Part shown: in pieces, positions 56,538 through 64,000 of the stretch
Position numbering within the stretch: the first letter of the stretch is position 1
How the letters are laid out: the number at the start of each line of letters is the position of its first letter
Assembly: GCA_963748385.1 (NCBI GenBank)
Contig: CAVVIQ010000012.1
Coordinates: forward strand, 310,001-374,000
DNA from: Rhodoblastus sp963748385
Lineage (GTDB): Bacteria; Pseudomonadota; Alphaproteobacteria; Rhizobiales; Beijerinckiaceae
DNA: 64,000 nucleotides
Direction: 5' to 3'
Translations under genes and position numbers: made by a program
The notes under the pieces: model-generated
The model's database searches: none
Seen by the model: only the letters and a program-made list of their open reading frames with translations
Told to the model about the DNA's origin: nothing

Positions 56538-56783
56538 TCATTCCACGTCGAGCGGAACGACGCCGGCCGCGCCGCCCTCGGGGCCCTGCGCGATCTTCTC
56601 AATTCGCGCCTCGGCGCTCTTGAGCAGCGCCTCGCAATGCTTTTTCAGGATTTCGCCGCGTTCGTAGAGCGAAATGGATTTGTCGAGATCGACGTTGCCC
56701 TTTTCGAGAGCGGAGACGATCTCCTCCAACTCGCGCATGGCGGCCTCGAAACTCAATTTGGCGAGGTCTTCGGTCTTGCTCAA
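56538..56783 (-). CDS. xseB: Exodeoxyribonuclease VII small subunit
   Basis: XseB binds XseA to form exonuclease VII, which degrades single-stranded DNA. The 81-residue product has LAKLSFEAAMRELEEIVSALEKGNVDLDKSISLYERGEILKKHCEALLKSAEARIEKI, the full family signature, followed by a short alanine-rich tail. It leads the pirin-ispE operon (17 bp gap). The large subunit gene is not in the window. Confidence 0.95.
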   Translation of the reverse strand: MSKTEDLAKLSFEAAMRELEEIVSALEKGNVDLDKSISLYERGEILKKHCEALLKSAEARIEKIAQGPEGGAAGVVPLDVE

Positions 56784-56976
56784 TGTTCAGCCCCATCCTG
56801 CGGCGCGCGCATAATGGACCGCGCCGACCTTCCCGTGCAAGCCTCAAGCCGCGACACTTTTCGACTTGGCTTCTCCACCTGGCTGGAAAAGCCGGGGCGG
56901 AGCCTGTACCATCGCCCGCAGCGCCCGGGCCGACCGGCGCGCCGCGAAGATCGACCCTCCTCGATAAGGCCCCGCG

Positions 56977-57828
56977 ATGACCGAAGCCCTGCCCGACGAC
57001 GACGCTTTGGCGGAGCTGTTCGCCGCCCTCGCGCTCGACGCCGGCGCTGCGATCATGCAAGTTTACCTTGCGGACAATCCCAACGCGCGCCTGAAAAAGG
57101 ACTCGAGCCCGGTCTCCGACGCCGATATCCTCGCCGAGGAGATCATCCTCGAAGGGCTCGCCCGCGCCCTTCCCCATTTGCCGGTGGTCGCCGAGGAATC
57201 GAGCGACGCCGGCGAGGCGCCGAAGATCCACGGCCGCGATTTCATCCTGGTGGACGCGCTCGACGGCTCCAAGGAATTCCTGAACAGGCGCGACAGCTTC
57301 ACCGTCAACATCGCGCTGATTCGCAACGGAGCGCCAGCGGTCGGCGTGGTTTTCGCGCCGGCGCGCAGCGAATTTTTCCTTGCCGGGGCCAAAGCCTGGA
57401 CATTTTCCGCCCAACCGCGCGGCAAGGTTCCGCCGCGCGACCAATGGCTGGCTCTCCGCACGCGACCGATGCCAAAGGCAGACGCGGTCGCGGTCGCCAG
57501 CCTCAGCCATCGCGACGCGGAAACCGACGCCTTCCTGACGCGGCTTCCGGTGAAGGACGTGGTCTCGACCGGCTCGTCACGGAAATTCTGTCTCGTCGCC
57601 GCGGGTCTGGCCGACGTCTATCCCCGTTTTGGCCGCACCAGGGAATGGGACACCGCCGCCGGCGACGCCGTGTTGCGCCGGGCGGGCGGGATCGCGGTCG
57701 ATCGCGCGGGGGCGCCGCTCGTCTACGGCAAGGAGGCCGACAAATTCGCCAACGGCCCGTTCATCGCCTGGGGCGATCCTCGGGCGGCGGCCTTTTATGC
57801 CGCGCGCGCTGCTTCCAACCCCGGTTAA
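56977..57828 (+). CDS. cysQ: 3'(2'),5'-bisphosphate nucleotidase CysQ
   Basis: CysQ hydrolyses 3'-phosphoadenosine 5'-phosphate, protecting sulfate assimilation. The 283-residue product belongs to the inositol-monophosphatase superfamily. It shows KKDSSPVSDADILAEEII, VVAEESSD, the metal site FILVDALDGSKEFLNRRDSFTVNIAL, and RTREWDTAAGDAVLRRAGG near the end. The DALDGSKEF motif separates CysQ from IMPase proteins (DPLDGT). It is divergent from xseB and upstream of the DUF1134 gene. Confidence 0.93.
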   Translation: MTEALPDDDALAELFAALALDAGAAIMQVYLADNPNARLKKDSSPVSDADILAEEIILEGLARALPHLPVVAEESSDAGEAPKIHGRDFILVDALDGSKEFLNRRDSFTVNIALIRNGAPAVGVVFAPARSEFFLAGAKAWTFSAQPRGKVPPRDQWLALRTRPMPKADAVAVASLSHRDAETDAFLTRLPVKDVVSTGSSRKFCLVAAGLADVYPRFGRTREWDTAAGDAVLRRAGGIAVDRAGAPLVYGKEADKFANGPFIAWGDPRAAAFYAARAASNPG

Positions 57829-57886
57829 TCTTTGGTTCATCCTCTTTCACCAAAATTCGCAAATCTGCGCCATCGGAGCCCTGGCC

Positions 57887-58477
57887 ATGACAAAGCTATC
57901 TCGCCGTGACCTTTGCGGCCGGCTCGGAACGGGCCTGTTCGCGACGCTCGCCAGCGGCGCCGGCCTGACGCCGGCGGGCGCGGAAGAGCGGCCCATTCCC
58001 TATTCCGACAACGACCTGATCCAGAGCGGCCATCGTTTTTTCGGCACTTTGTCGCGCGATCTCGCCGAGGCGATCCAGTCGGCGACCAAGCGCTGGGGCC
58101 AGCCCAACGCCTATGTTCTCGGCCAGGAGGCCGGAGGCGCCTTCATCGGCGGGCTGCGTTATGGCGAAGGGACGATGTACACGCGCAACGCCGGAGATCG
58201 TAAAGTTTTCTGGGAGGGTCCCTCGCTCGGTTTCGATTATGGCGCCGACGGCGACCGCACCATGATGCTGGTCTATAGTCTGCCTTCGACCGAGGCCATC
58301 TATCAGCGCTTCGTGGGGGTGAACGGCTCGGCCTATCTGGTCGGCGGCTTCGGCGTGACCGCGCTGACGATCAACGGGGTGACGGTCGTGCCGATTCGCA
58401 CCGGGCTCGGCGCCCGGCTCGGGCTGAACGTCGGCTATCTGAAATTCACCGAACACGCGACCTGGAATCCTTTCTGA
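57887..58477 (+). CDS. DUF1134 family exported protein (Tat signal)
   Basis: The 196-residue protein starts at the ATG at 57887. It has a twin-arginine signal peptide (MTKLSRRDLCGRLGTGLFATLASGAGLTPAGA), with SRRDL fitting the Tat consensus. The mature part is glycine- and tyrosine-rich, with GHRFFGTLSRDLAEAIQSATKRWG, AYVLGQEAGGAFIGGLRYGEGTMYTRNAGDR and LVGGFGVTALTINGVTVVPIRTGLGARLGLNVGYLKFT. The pattern matches DUF1134, an alphaproteobacterial family of unknown function. Being Tat-exported, it should fold in the cytoplasm before export. It follows cysQ by about 60 bp. Confidence 0.88.
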   Translation: MTKLSRRDLCGRLGTGLFATLASGAGLTPAGAEERPIPYSDNDLIQSGHRFFGTLSRDLAEAIQSATKRWGQPNAYVLGQEAGGAFIGGLRYGEGTMYTRNAGDRKVFWEGPSLGFDYGADGDRTMMLVYSLPSTEAIYQRFVGVNGSAYLVGGFGVTALTINGVTVVPIRTGLGARLGLNVGYLKFTEHATWNPF

Positions 58478-58511
58478 ACAATGCCCGCCGCTTTGCATTG
58501 CGGCGGCAAAA

Positions 58512-59510
58512 ATGGCAGCATGCGCCGGTTTTCGGGCGCATCCGCCCATTCAGCGGTTTCACGGGTCGAAACAAGTGGTCGAGCAGATCGTCGATTTTGC
58601 GCTGGGTTTCGTCATTTGCGGCCTGATCGGTCTCGCTTTCCTGCCTCTCGTCTCGGCCCGGGCGCGCCGGCTCACCTTGGCGAAGATGGAATCGCGCCTG
58701 CCCATGACCCTCGACGAGATCGAGGGCGACCGCGACCTGCTGCGGGCGCGCTTCGCGGTCGAGAATCGCGCGCTTGAGGTCAAGACGGCCGAAGCCCGCG
58801 ACAGCCGCGCCGCCGACGCCGCCGAACTCGGCCGGCGCGCCGTCGCTCTGATGCGCGCGACGGAGCGGCTGGACCAGACCACGTCGCTCCTCGAGGAGCG
58901 CAATCACCAGCTCGCAAAATCGCTGGAATTCGGGGAGAAAACCCAGGCCGCGCTGGATCAGACGCGGGCGACGCTGGAAACCCGGCAGGCGGATCTGACC
59001 AAGCTGCACGGAGAATTCGATCGTCTGGCCGACGACGCCCGGAAACTCGAAGCCAGGGTTCGAGAACTCGAAACCCAGCTGGCGACGACGGTTGCCGATC
59101 TGCAGAATGTCCGTTCGAGGCTGCAGATTTCCGAGGCCGCGCGCGGCGAAATTTCGGCGCGCGCCCAGGATCTGTCGAGCCAGAACGAGGCGCTTGCGGC
59201 TGAATTGGAGGAGGCGGAGCGGCGCGTGGCGGATTTCGAGGCGCGGCGGAGCCGGCTACTGGCCAAGGTCGCCGCCGAACGGCGCCGAGGCGACGATCTG
59301 GAGAACGCCAATCTCGACTTGCGCCGGCAAATGCTGGCGCGCGCAGCGACGAAGGCGGAAGGCGAGGAAGCGTCGGAAGGCGGCCGGGACGGGAATGGCG
59401 CCGAGGCCGTTGCGGACGCCTTCAGCCCCGAGCAGGAACTTCTCGACCTGCGCGAGGCGATTTCGCGGCTTGGCCGTCAGATCGCCCTCTTGGATCATGC
59501 GGGAGAATAG
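58512..59510 (+). CDS. Membrane-anchored coiled-coil protein of unknown function
   Basis: The 332-residue frame has an N-terminal membrane span (VVEQIVDFALGFVICGLIGLAFLPLVSARARRL). A short MTLDEIEGDRDLLRARFAVENRALE segment and a coiled coil from about residue 70 to 270 follow, with heptads such as LETRQADLTKLHGEFDRLADDARKLEARVRELETQL. The sequence is cytoplasmic after the anchor. Homologues with this layout occur in Hyphomicrobiales without a known role. The start is uncertain: ATG at 58512 or GTG at 58575, which would place the anchor at the very N-terminus. The gene lies 34 bp after DUF1134. Confidence 0.75.
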   Translation: MAACAGFRAHPPIQRFHGSKQVVEQIVDFALGFVICGLIGLAFLPLVSARARRLTLAKMESRLPMTLDEIEGDRDLLRARFAVENRALEVKTAEARDSRAADAAELGRRAVALMRATERLDQTTSLLEERNHQLAKSLEFGEKTQAALDQTRATLETRQADLTKLHGEFDRLADDARKLEARVRELETQLATTVADLQNVRSRLQISEAARGEISARAQDLSSQNEALAAELEEAERRVADFEARRSRLLAKVAAERRRGDDLENANLDLRRQMLARAATKAEGEEASEGGRDGNGAEAVADAFSPEQELLDLREAISRLGRQIALLDHAGE

Positions 59511-59521
59511 TTTTTTCCCGG

Positions 59522-61085
59522 TCAGTGCGCGGCTTCGGGCGGCGCGGCCACGGGCCGCCGCATGAAGGGCGCAAGACCCGCCACCACCAGAAACAGCAGG
59601 GACATGCCGAGGAAAACGTCGGCGAGAGCCATGACTGTGGCCTCGCGCCCGGCGAGCGCCGCGAGCCGGCGGGTCGCGGCGAGTTGCGCTTCGCCGCCGT
59701 ACTGGCCGTAAAGCGCGGCGAGGCCGGAGAGAAATTCCTGGGTCTGGCCATTGCCCCAGACGAGAAGTCTCGCGCAGTCGCTCGAAATGGAGGTCAAAGC
59801 GCTTGTCGAGCGTCGTGTTGATCACGGCGAGTCCGAAGGCGCCGCCGAGATTGCGGGTCACGTTGAACAGGCCCGAAGCGTTTTTCAGCTTGTCCAGCGG
59901 CAGAGAGCCCAGCGCGAGATTGTTGATCGGCGCCATCATGAACATCAGCGAAAAGCCGCGCAGGACCTGGGGAAGAATCAATTGGTCGAAGCCCCAGTCC
60001 TTAGTCACCCCGGCGGAAATCGCCGCGCCCCAGGCGAAACCGAGAAAGCCGAGGCCGATCATCAGCCGTAAATCCATCCGGGTGAGCAGACGCCCGACGA
60101 TCGGCGCCGCGATGAACTGGCACAGGCCGGTGACGAACATGGTTTCGCCGATCTGCTGGGCGGAGAAGTCGCGCACCCGGGCGAGATAGATCGGATAGAC
60201 ATAGGTCAGGCCGTAAAGCCCGCTCCCCAAGACGAAGGAGGCCAGAGAGCCCGTCCAGAAATTGCGGTCGGCGAAGGCCCTCAGGTCCACGATCGGATTT
60301 TCCGTGGCGAAGGCCCGGCCGAAAAAGACCAGGCCCCCGAACGAGGAAATCGCCGCCGCCCAGACGATCCGGCCATCGTCGAACCAGTTCTTGGCCGGCC
60401 CCTCCTCGAGCAGATATTCGAGCGCGCCGAGAAACAAAGCCATGGAGATCAGCCCGAACCAATCGAAATCGCGCAGCAGGCGCGTGTCCGGCCTGTCGAA
60501 ATCGATCAGCAGCCAGGCCGTCACAGCGACCGCGATTCCCGGCGCGACATTGATCAGAAACAACCAGCGCCAGGAGAAAAGATCGGTGAGATAGCCGCCG
60601 ACCGTCGGTCCGATCGTCGGGGCCAGAGTGGCGACGAGGCCGATGATCGCGGCGATGGTCGAGGTCTTGCGGCGCGGGAAGATCGAATAGGCCGCGGCGA
60701 AGACGGTCGGGATCATCGCCCCGCCGATGAAGCCCTGAAGCGCGCGCCAGACGATCAGCTGACTGATGTCGGTCGAAAAAGAGCAAAGCAGGCTCATCAG
60801 GGTGAAGCCAACGGCAGAGACCGTGAAGGTGATCCGGGTCGAAAAGGCGCGCGACAGGAAGCCCGAGAGCGGGATCATCACCACTTCGGCGACGAGATAG
60901 GCGGTCTGGACCCAGGCGACCTCGTCGGCGCTGGCCGAAAGCCCCGCCTGGATGGTGGCGAGCGAGGCCGAGACGACCTGGATGTCCAGGATCGCCATGA
61001 ACATGCCGAACACCATGGCGAGGAAGGCGATGTAGCGGCGCGCCGGAACTTGCGAATCGTCGGCCGTCGGCGGCGGCCCGCTCAT
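59522..61085 (-). CDS. DHA2 family MFS drug exporter (EmrB-like), frameshifted near 59767
   Basis: The protein is a 14-helix proton-driven efflux transporter. From the ATG at 61085 it has ILDIQVVSASLATIQAGL and a long set of helices, with LDIQ and RALQGFIGGAMIPTVFAAAYSIFP typical of DHA2 proteins. After DKRFDLHFERLRETSR the frame must change: WGNGQTQEFLSGLAALYG and the last helix MALADVFLGMSLLFLVVAGLAPFMRRP lie in another frame ending at 59522. One extra base near 59767 accounts for it. The restored length is about 520 residues. The start overlaps the stop of the membrane-fusion gene (ATGA). Confidence 0.83.
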
Positions 61086-62344
61086 TTAGTCGGACCGCGG
61101 GTGTCCACATCCACCACGACCGACATGCCCGCGCGCCACCGGCCGGAGGCGGCATGGGTCAGCCGGATGCGCACCGGGAAGCGCTGGGTGATCTTGGTGA
61201 AATTGCCGGTGGCGTTTTCAGGCGGCAGCAGGGAGAATTCCGAGCCGGAGGCGGGCGCGATGCTTTCGACGACGCCATCCACGGCCTCGTCGCCATAGGC
61301 GTCGACATAGACCTTGGCTTTCTGGCCGGGAGCGAGCCGGTCGAGCTGAGTCTCCTTGAAATTGGCTTCGACATAATCATGGTTGTCCGGGGCGATCGCC
61401 ATCAGCCGGGCCCCAGGCTGGACGAACTGGCCGGGCTCGACGACGCGATTGCCGACGACGCCGTCGAACGGCGCCCGGATTTCGGCGAAGCCGAGGTCGC
61501 GCCTGGCGCGGCTTTCAGCGATGGCGAGTTCGGCGCGGGCGCGTCGGGCCTCCTCGCCTTGCGATTTCAGCACGACCAGATTGGCTTTCTCGCCGGCCAG
61601 GCGCGCCTCGGCGCCGGAAAGCCCGGCGGCCGCCTTGTCGCGGTCGGCGAGAACCTGATCCAGGCGCTGCTTCGAGGCGAAATCCGAGGCCGCCAGCGAA
61701 CGCACGCGGTCGAACTCGGACTGGGCGCGCGCGCGCTCGGCGCGCGCTCCTTCGACCTGCGCCTCGGCCTGCGCCACCACGGCTTGCTGAGCGTCGGCCT
61801 GAGCGTTGATGCGGGCGATGGTCGCGTCCTGGGTCAGCGCCTTCTGGTGGGAGGCGTCCACCGCCAGGGCGTAATCGCCCGCGTCGATCAGCGCGAGAAC
61901 CTGTCCGGACTTGACATGCTGGTTGTCCACGACGTCGACGTCCTGGACATAGCCGGCGATCTTCGGCGAAATAATCGCGAGATCGGTTCGGACATAGGCG
62001 TCGTCGGTCGAATAGATGAAGCGTCCGACCGTGACATAGCGGGTGAGCGCCACGCCGCCGCAGGCCAGAGCCGCGAGCCCGGCGAGCGCCACAAGAGGGC
62101 GCCGCGTCCAGGCCGACCGGATCCCGGCGGCGCGCGGCGGCGAGACAACAGGATCGGCGGCGGGCGCTTGTCGCGCCTCCATGGCCGGCGGCGTCACCCG
62201 CAAATCGTCGACCGTGCTCGACCGGGGCCTCAGACGCGTCAAGGTCGTCGGCTCAAGGGGAGCGGCGGCGCCGGCGAATTCCTGCTCGGCGTCGTTCTCG
62301 CGACGGCTGCTGGCCTCCCGGGAGCGGTTGACGAATTCGTTCAT
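61082..62344 (-). CDS. HlyD family membrane-fusion protein (EmrA-like)
   Basis: The 420-residue periplasmic adaptor has a cytoplasmic N-terminus of about 75 residues, one membrane span (RPLVALAGLAALACGGVALTRY), and the EmrA signature STDDAYVRTDLAIISPKIAGYVQDVDVVDNQHVKSGQVLALID. A long alpha-helical hairpin (about residues 165-270) and a barrel domain (ARRDLGFAEIRAPFDGVVGNRVVEPGQFV) complete it. With the overlapping EmrB-like transporter it should form a tripartite efflux pump with an outer-membrane channel encoded elsewhere. No regulator of the MarR or TetR type is next to it. Confidence 0.92.
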   Translation of the reverse strand: MNEFVNRSREASSRRENDAEQEFAGAAAPLEPTTLTRLRPRSSTVDDLRVTPPAMEARQAPAADPVVSPPRAAGIRSAWTRRPLVALAGLAALACGGVALTRYVTVGRFIYSTDDAYVRTDLAIISPKIAGYVQDVDVVDNQHVKSGQVLALIDAGDYALAVDASHQKALTQDATIARINAQADAQQAVVAQAEAQVEGARAERARAQSEFDRVRSLAASDFASKQRLDQVLADRDKAAAGLSGAEARLAGEKANLVVLKSQGEEARRARAELAIAESRARRDLGFAEIRAPFDGVVGNRVVEPGQFVQPGARLMAIAPDNHDYVEANFKETQLDRLAPGQKAKVYVDAYGDEAVDGVVESIAPASGSEFSLLPPENATGNFTKITQRFPVRIRLTHAASGRWRAGMSVVVDVDTRGPTK

Positions 62345-62756
62345 TGAAAGCTCATTGATTCGGTCTCAAACCGGTAAGCCGACGCAGCAACCCGACTCAA
62401 TGGCCCCCGCCTCGCCAAGGGCGCCGAAAATAGCGCAAGATTATTAAGGCGATGCGGGCGTTCGAAATGTTGCGCTTGGGCGAAGTTCACGCGTGAACGA
62501 GAATTTTTTTTGGCTCCCCAATTGAGTGGAAACCTCTGGCGAACGGTTTTTGCGCGTTGGGATAGGCGACCTTGCGATTTCCCCGTTGGGAGACGCGCGG
62601 CGGACGCGCCGCCCGCCCCAGTTCGGACGCGGGCCATTCCCGCGTCGCGGCTCGACGCAAACGCAAGGCGCACGCCGCGCGCCAAACCCTGTCCACGGCG
62701 CGAGTCCGGCAAGGCGCCTGCAATAGGAATTCCGTGTAAATCACGCGGAATGGGCG
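62345..62756. other. Intergenic region without a recognisable gene
   Basis: These 412 bp separate the efflux operon from tadC. The first 150 bp upstream of the EmrA-like gene should contain its promoter. No supported reading frame or RNA motif was found. The second copy of the 21-bp palindrome lies at 62730-62750, close to the tadC stop. Confidence 0.5.
62730..62750. repeat. 21-bp palindromic repeat, copy 2
   Basis: The arms are TTCCGTGTAA and TCACGCGGAA around a central A. It differs from copy 1 (6095-6115) at three positions. It is intergenic, seven bases after the tadC stop on the minus strand, the same position relative to a gene end as copy 1. Confidence 0.5.
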
Positions 62757-63734
62757 TCACCATTTTACAGCCATGACCTGGATCGCCACCGGCGTCAGGA
62801 TGACGATGAACAGCACGGGAAGAAAGAACAGCATCAGGGGCAAGGTCAGCTTTGGCGGAAGCGAGGCCGCCTTCTTCTCCGCCTCATTCATGCGTTGATC
62901 GCGCATTTCCTGCGCCGCCACGCGCAGCGCGGTCCCAAGCGGCGTGCCGTATTTTTCGGCCTGGATCAACGAAGTGGAAATATTCTTCACGCCTTCGAGG
63001 CCAGTGCGCTTGTAGAAATTCTCATAGGCCTGACGACGGTCCATGAGATAGGACAACTCGGCCGTGGTTAAGGCGAATTCCTCCGCGAGCGGCACCGAAC
63101 TCGCGCCGACCTCCTCGCTCACGCGGCGAAATCCCTGCTCGATCGACATGCCGGATTGCACGCAGATCAGCAGCAGATCAAGCGCGTCGGCGAAGGCCCG
63201 CTTCATATTCTGCTGGCGCTTGGAGATGGTGTTGGAAATATAAATTTCCGGCGCCTTAAGGCCCAGATAGGCGGAGACCACGACGATCGTCAGCCGAAGC
63301 AGGAAGGACCAGTCGTTCGCAAGAAGAAGGAAGACATAAAGCGTGGTGACGGTGACGAACGTGATCGGCGTCACCAGGCGGAAGAACAGGAAGGCGATCT
63401 CGGCCTGAGGTCCACGGAAACCCGCCATCGTCAATTTCGCCTTGGCGTCCTCAGTGCCCAGCCATTTCGACAGGCTGTATTTGTCGACGACCTCCTTCAT
63501 ATAGGCCTTGGGCGTCCGCCGCAGCTTGCCAGCGTTGCGTTTCGCCAATTTCTCGCGCTCGCGCGCGCGGATGCGCTCGCGCTCCGAGGCGACGAGCTTC
63601 ATCCGGTCGGCGAGGGCGTCGCCTTCGATCAGAGGAAAACCGACCGAAAGCAGGCTCGCGACGGTGAAGATTCCGACGAGCAGCGCCAGCAGGATTCGCG
63701 AATCGGTGACTTTGTCGACGATCAATTCCAACAT
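62757..63734 (-). CDS. tadC: Type II secretion system F domain protein TadC (Tad pilus)
   Basis: TadC is an inner-membrane platform protein of the Tad (tight adherence) pilus assembly machine. The 325-residue product has a leading span (ILLALLVGIFTVASLLSVGF) and a charged loop. A pair of helices follows (LVTPITFVTVTTLYVFLLL, LRLTIVVVSAYLGLKAPEIYISN). The GspF/T2SSF domain has FADALDLLLICVQSGMSIEQGFRRVSEEVG and MNEAEKKAASLPPKLTLPLMLFFLPVLFIVILTPVAI. It sits next to tadB, the usual order. Confidence 0.92.
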   Translation of the reverse strand: MLELIVDKVTDSRILLALLVGIFTVASLLSVGFPLIEGDALADRMKLVASERERIRAREREKLAKRNAGKLRRTPKAYMKEVVDKYSLSKWLGTEDAKAKLTMAGFRGPQAEIAFLFFRLVTPITFVTVTTLYVFLLLANDWSFLLRLTIVVVSAYLGLKAPEIYISNTISKRQQNMKRAFADALDLLLICVQSGMSIEQGFRRVSEEVGASSVPLAEEFALTTAELSYLMDRRQAYENFYKRTGLEGVKNISTSLIQAEKYGTPLGTALRVAAQEMRDQRMNEAEKKAASLPPKLTLPLMLFFLPVLFIVILTPVAIQVMAVKW

Positions 63735-63767
63735 GTCGTGCGGCCTTGTCGATTCCCTCGAATGTCT

Positions 63768-64000
63768 TCAGATTTCGAAGTCGACCATGCGCTTCATGAC
63801 GAAGCTGCCGATGGCCTCCAGCACGGCGGCGACCATGAGCATGGTGCGCCCCTGTTTCGTGGTCCACAGCAGTTCTATGAAATGCGGACTGGTCAGATAG
63901 AGGAGAAGGGCGCAAATCACCGGCAGCAATCCGACGATCCAAGCCGAAACCTTGGCCTCCGCCGAGACCGCTGTCACCTTGTCGCGCATTTTCTTGCGTT
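63768..64000 (-). CDS. tadB: Type II secretion system F domain protein TadB (partial, N-terminus outside window)
   Basis: Only about 77 C-terminal residues are in the window. They show SAEAKVSAWIVGLLPVICALLLYLTSPHFIELLWTTKQGRTMLMVAAVLEAIGSFVMKRMVDFEI, which matches the C-terminal membrane region of TadB: two helices linked by a short loop and a KMVDFEI-type end. TadC follows 33 bp downstream on the same strand. The rest of the gene and presumably tadA (cpaF) lie beyond the right edge. Confidence 0.88.
   Translation of the reverse strand, partial: RKKMRDKVTAVSAEAKVSAWIVGLLPVICALLLYLTSPHFIELLWTTKQGRTMLMVAAVLEAIGSFVMKRMVDFEI

Overview
The window is high-GC, densely coded alphaproteobacterial chromosome, most likely a Hyphomicrobiales/Rhizobiales (Beijerinckiaceae- or Methylocystaceae-like) organism. 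The main pointers are a PhyR-NepR-EcfG general stress module, a ccoNOQP-ccoGHIS cbb3 oxidase locus with an upstream FNR/FixK-type box, a DnaG primase without zinc ligands, the carA/yqeY/dnaG/rpoD neighbourhood, and Tad pilus genes. No CRISPR array, prophage, insertion sequence or tRNA/rRNA gene was seen. One RNA gene, 6S RNA, is supported.

Layout. 1-6.1 kb: divergent epmA/efp (EF-P and its lysine ligase), two unrecognised secreted or membrane proteins, a dapF-mtaB operon and an exported GyrI-like protein. 6.1-11.5 kb: leuB, YebC, a frameshifted L,D-transpeptidase, a ymdB-fau operon with 6S RNA directly upstream, and a low-GC secreted orphan. 11.5-19.5 kb: the macromolecular-synthesis block (rpoD, dnaG, panB, carA, yqeY), a frameshifted membrane-anchored aspartic protease, and rpmE. 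19.6-24.1 kb: an inositol-monophosphatase gene, a MotA/ExbB-like plus MotB/OmpA-like pair, and a GNAT-heme-oxygenase-like fusion protein. 24.3-31.6 kb: pbpC and an alpha-2-macroglobulin gene, coupled, both frameshifted. 31.7-34.5 kb: ecfG, nepR, phyR and a TadD-like lipoprotein. 34.6-37 kb: an M17 aminopeptidase and an NlpC/P60 hydrolase, ended by an intergenic repeat. 37-47.4 kb: the cbb3 oxidase structural genes, the assembly genes ccoGHIS, a CcoA-type copper importer and thiD. 47.4-64 kb: DedA, class II aldolase, glyoxalase, a cation diffusion facilitator, a soluble MCP-CZB-PilZ receptor, a cysteine-free DsrC/TusE homologue, ispE, pirin, xseB, cysQ, a DUF1134 protein, a coiled-coil protein, an EmrAB-type efflux pair, and tadC/tadB at the edge.

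How the genes work together. The cbb3 block holds the whole route for one oxidase: structural subunits, copper import (CcoA), copper loading (CcoI) and assembly factors. The PhyR/NepR/EcfG cassette carries its own EcfG-type promoter. Alpha-2-macroglobulin and PBP1C form the usual periplasmic defence and peptidoglycan-repair pair.

A striking feature is that seven genes carry eight apparent single-base frameshifts: L,D-transpeptidase, aspartic protease, pbpC, alpha-2-macroglobulin (twice), ccoI, the CDF transporter and the MFS exporter. Conserved family sequence continues in another frame just past each break. Indel errors in the assembly are the simplest explanation, but this cannot be decided from the sequence alone. 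Open biological leads are the GNAT-HDO fusion, the cysteine-free DsrC homologue, the MCP-CZB-PilZ receptor, and CcoA encoded directly in the ccoGHIS operon.
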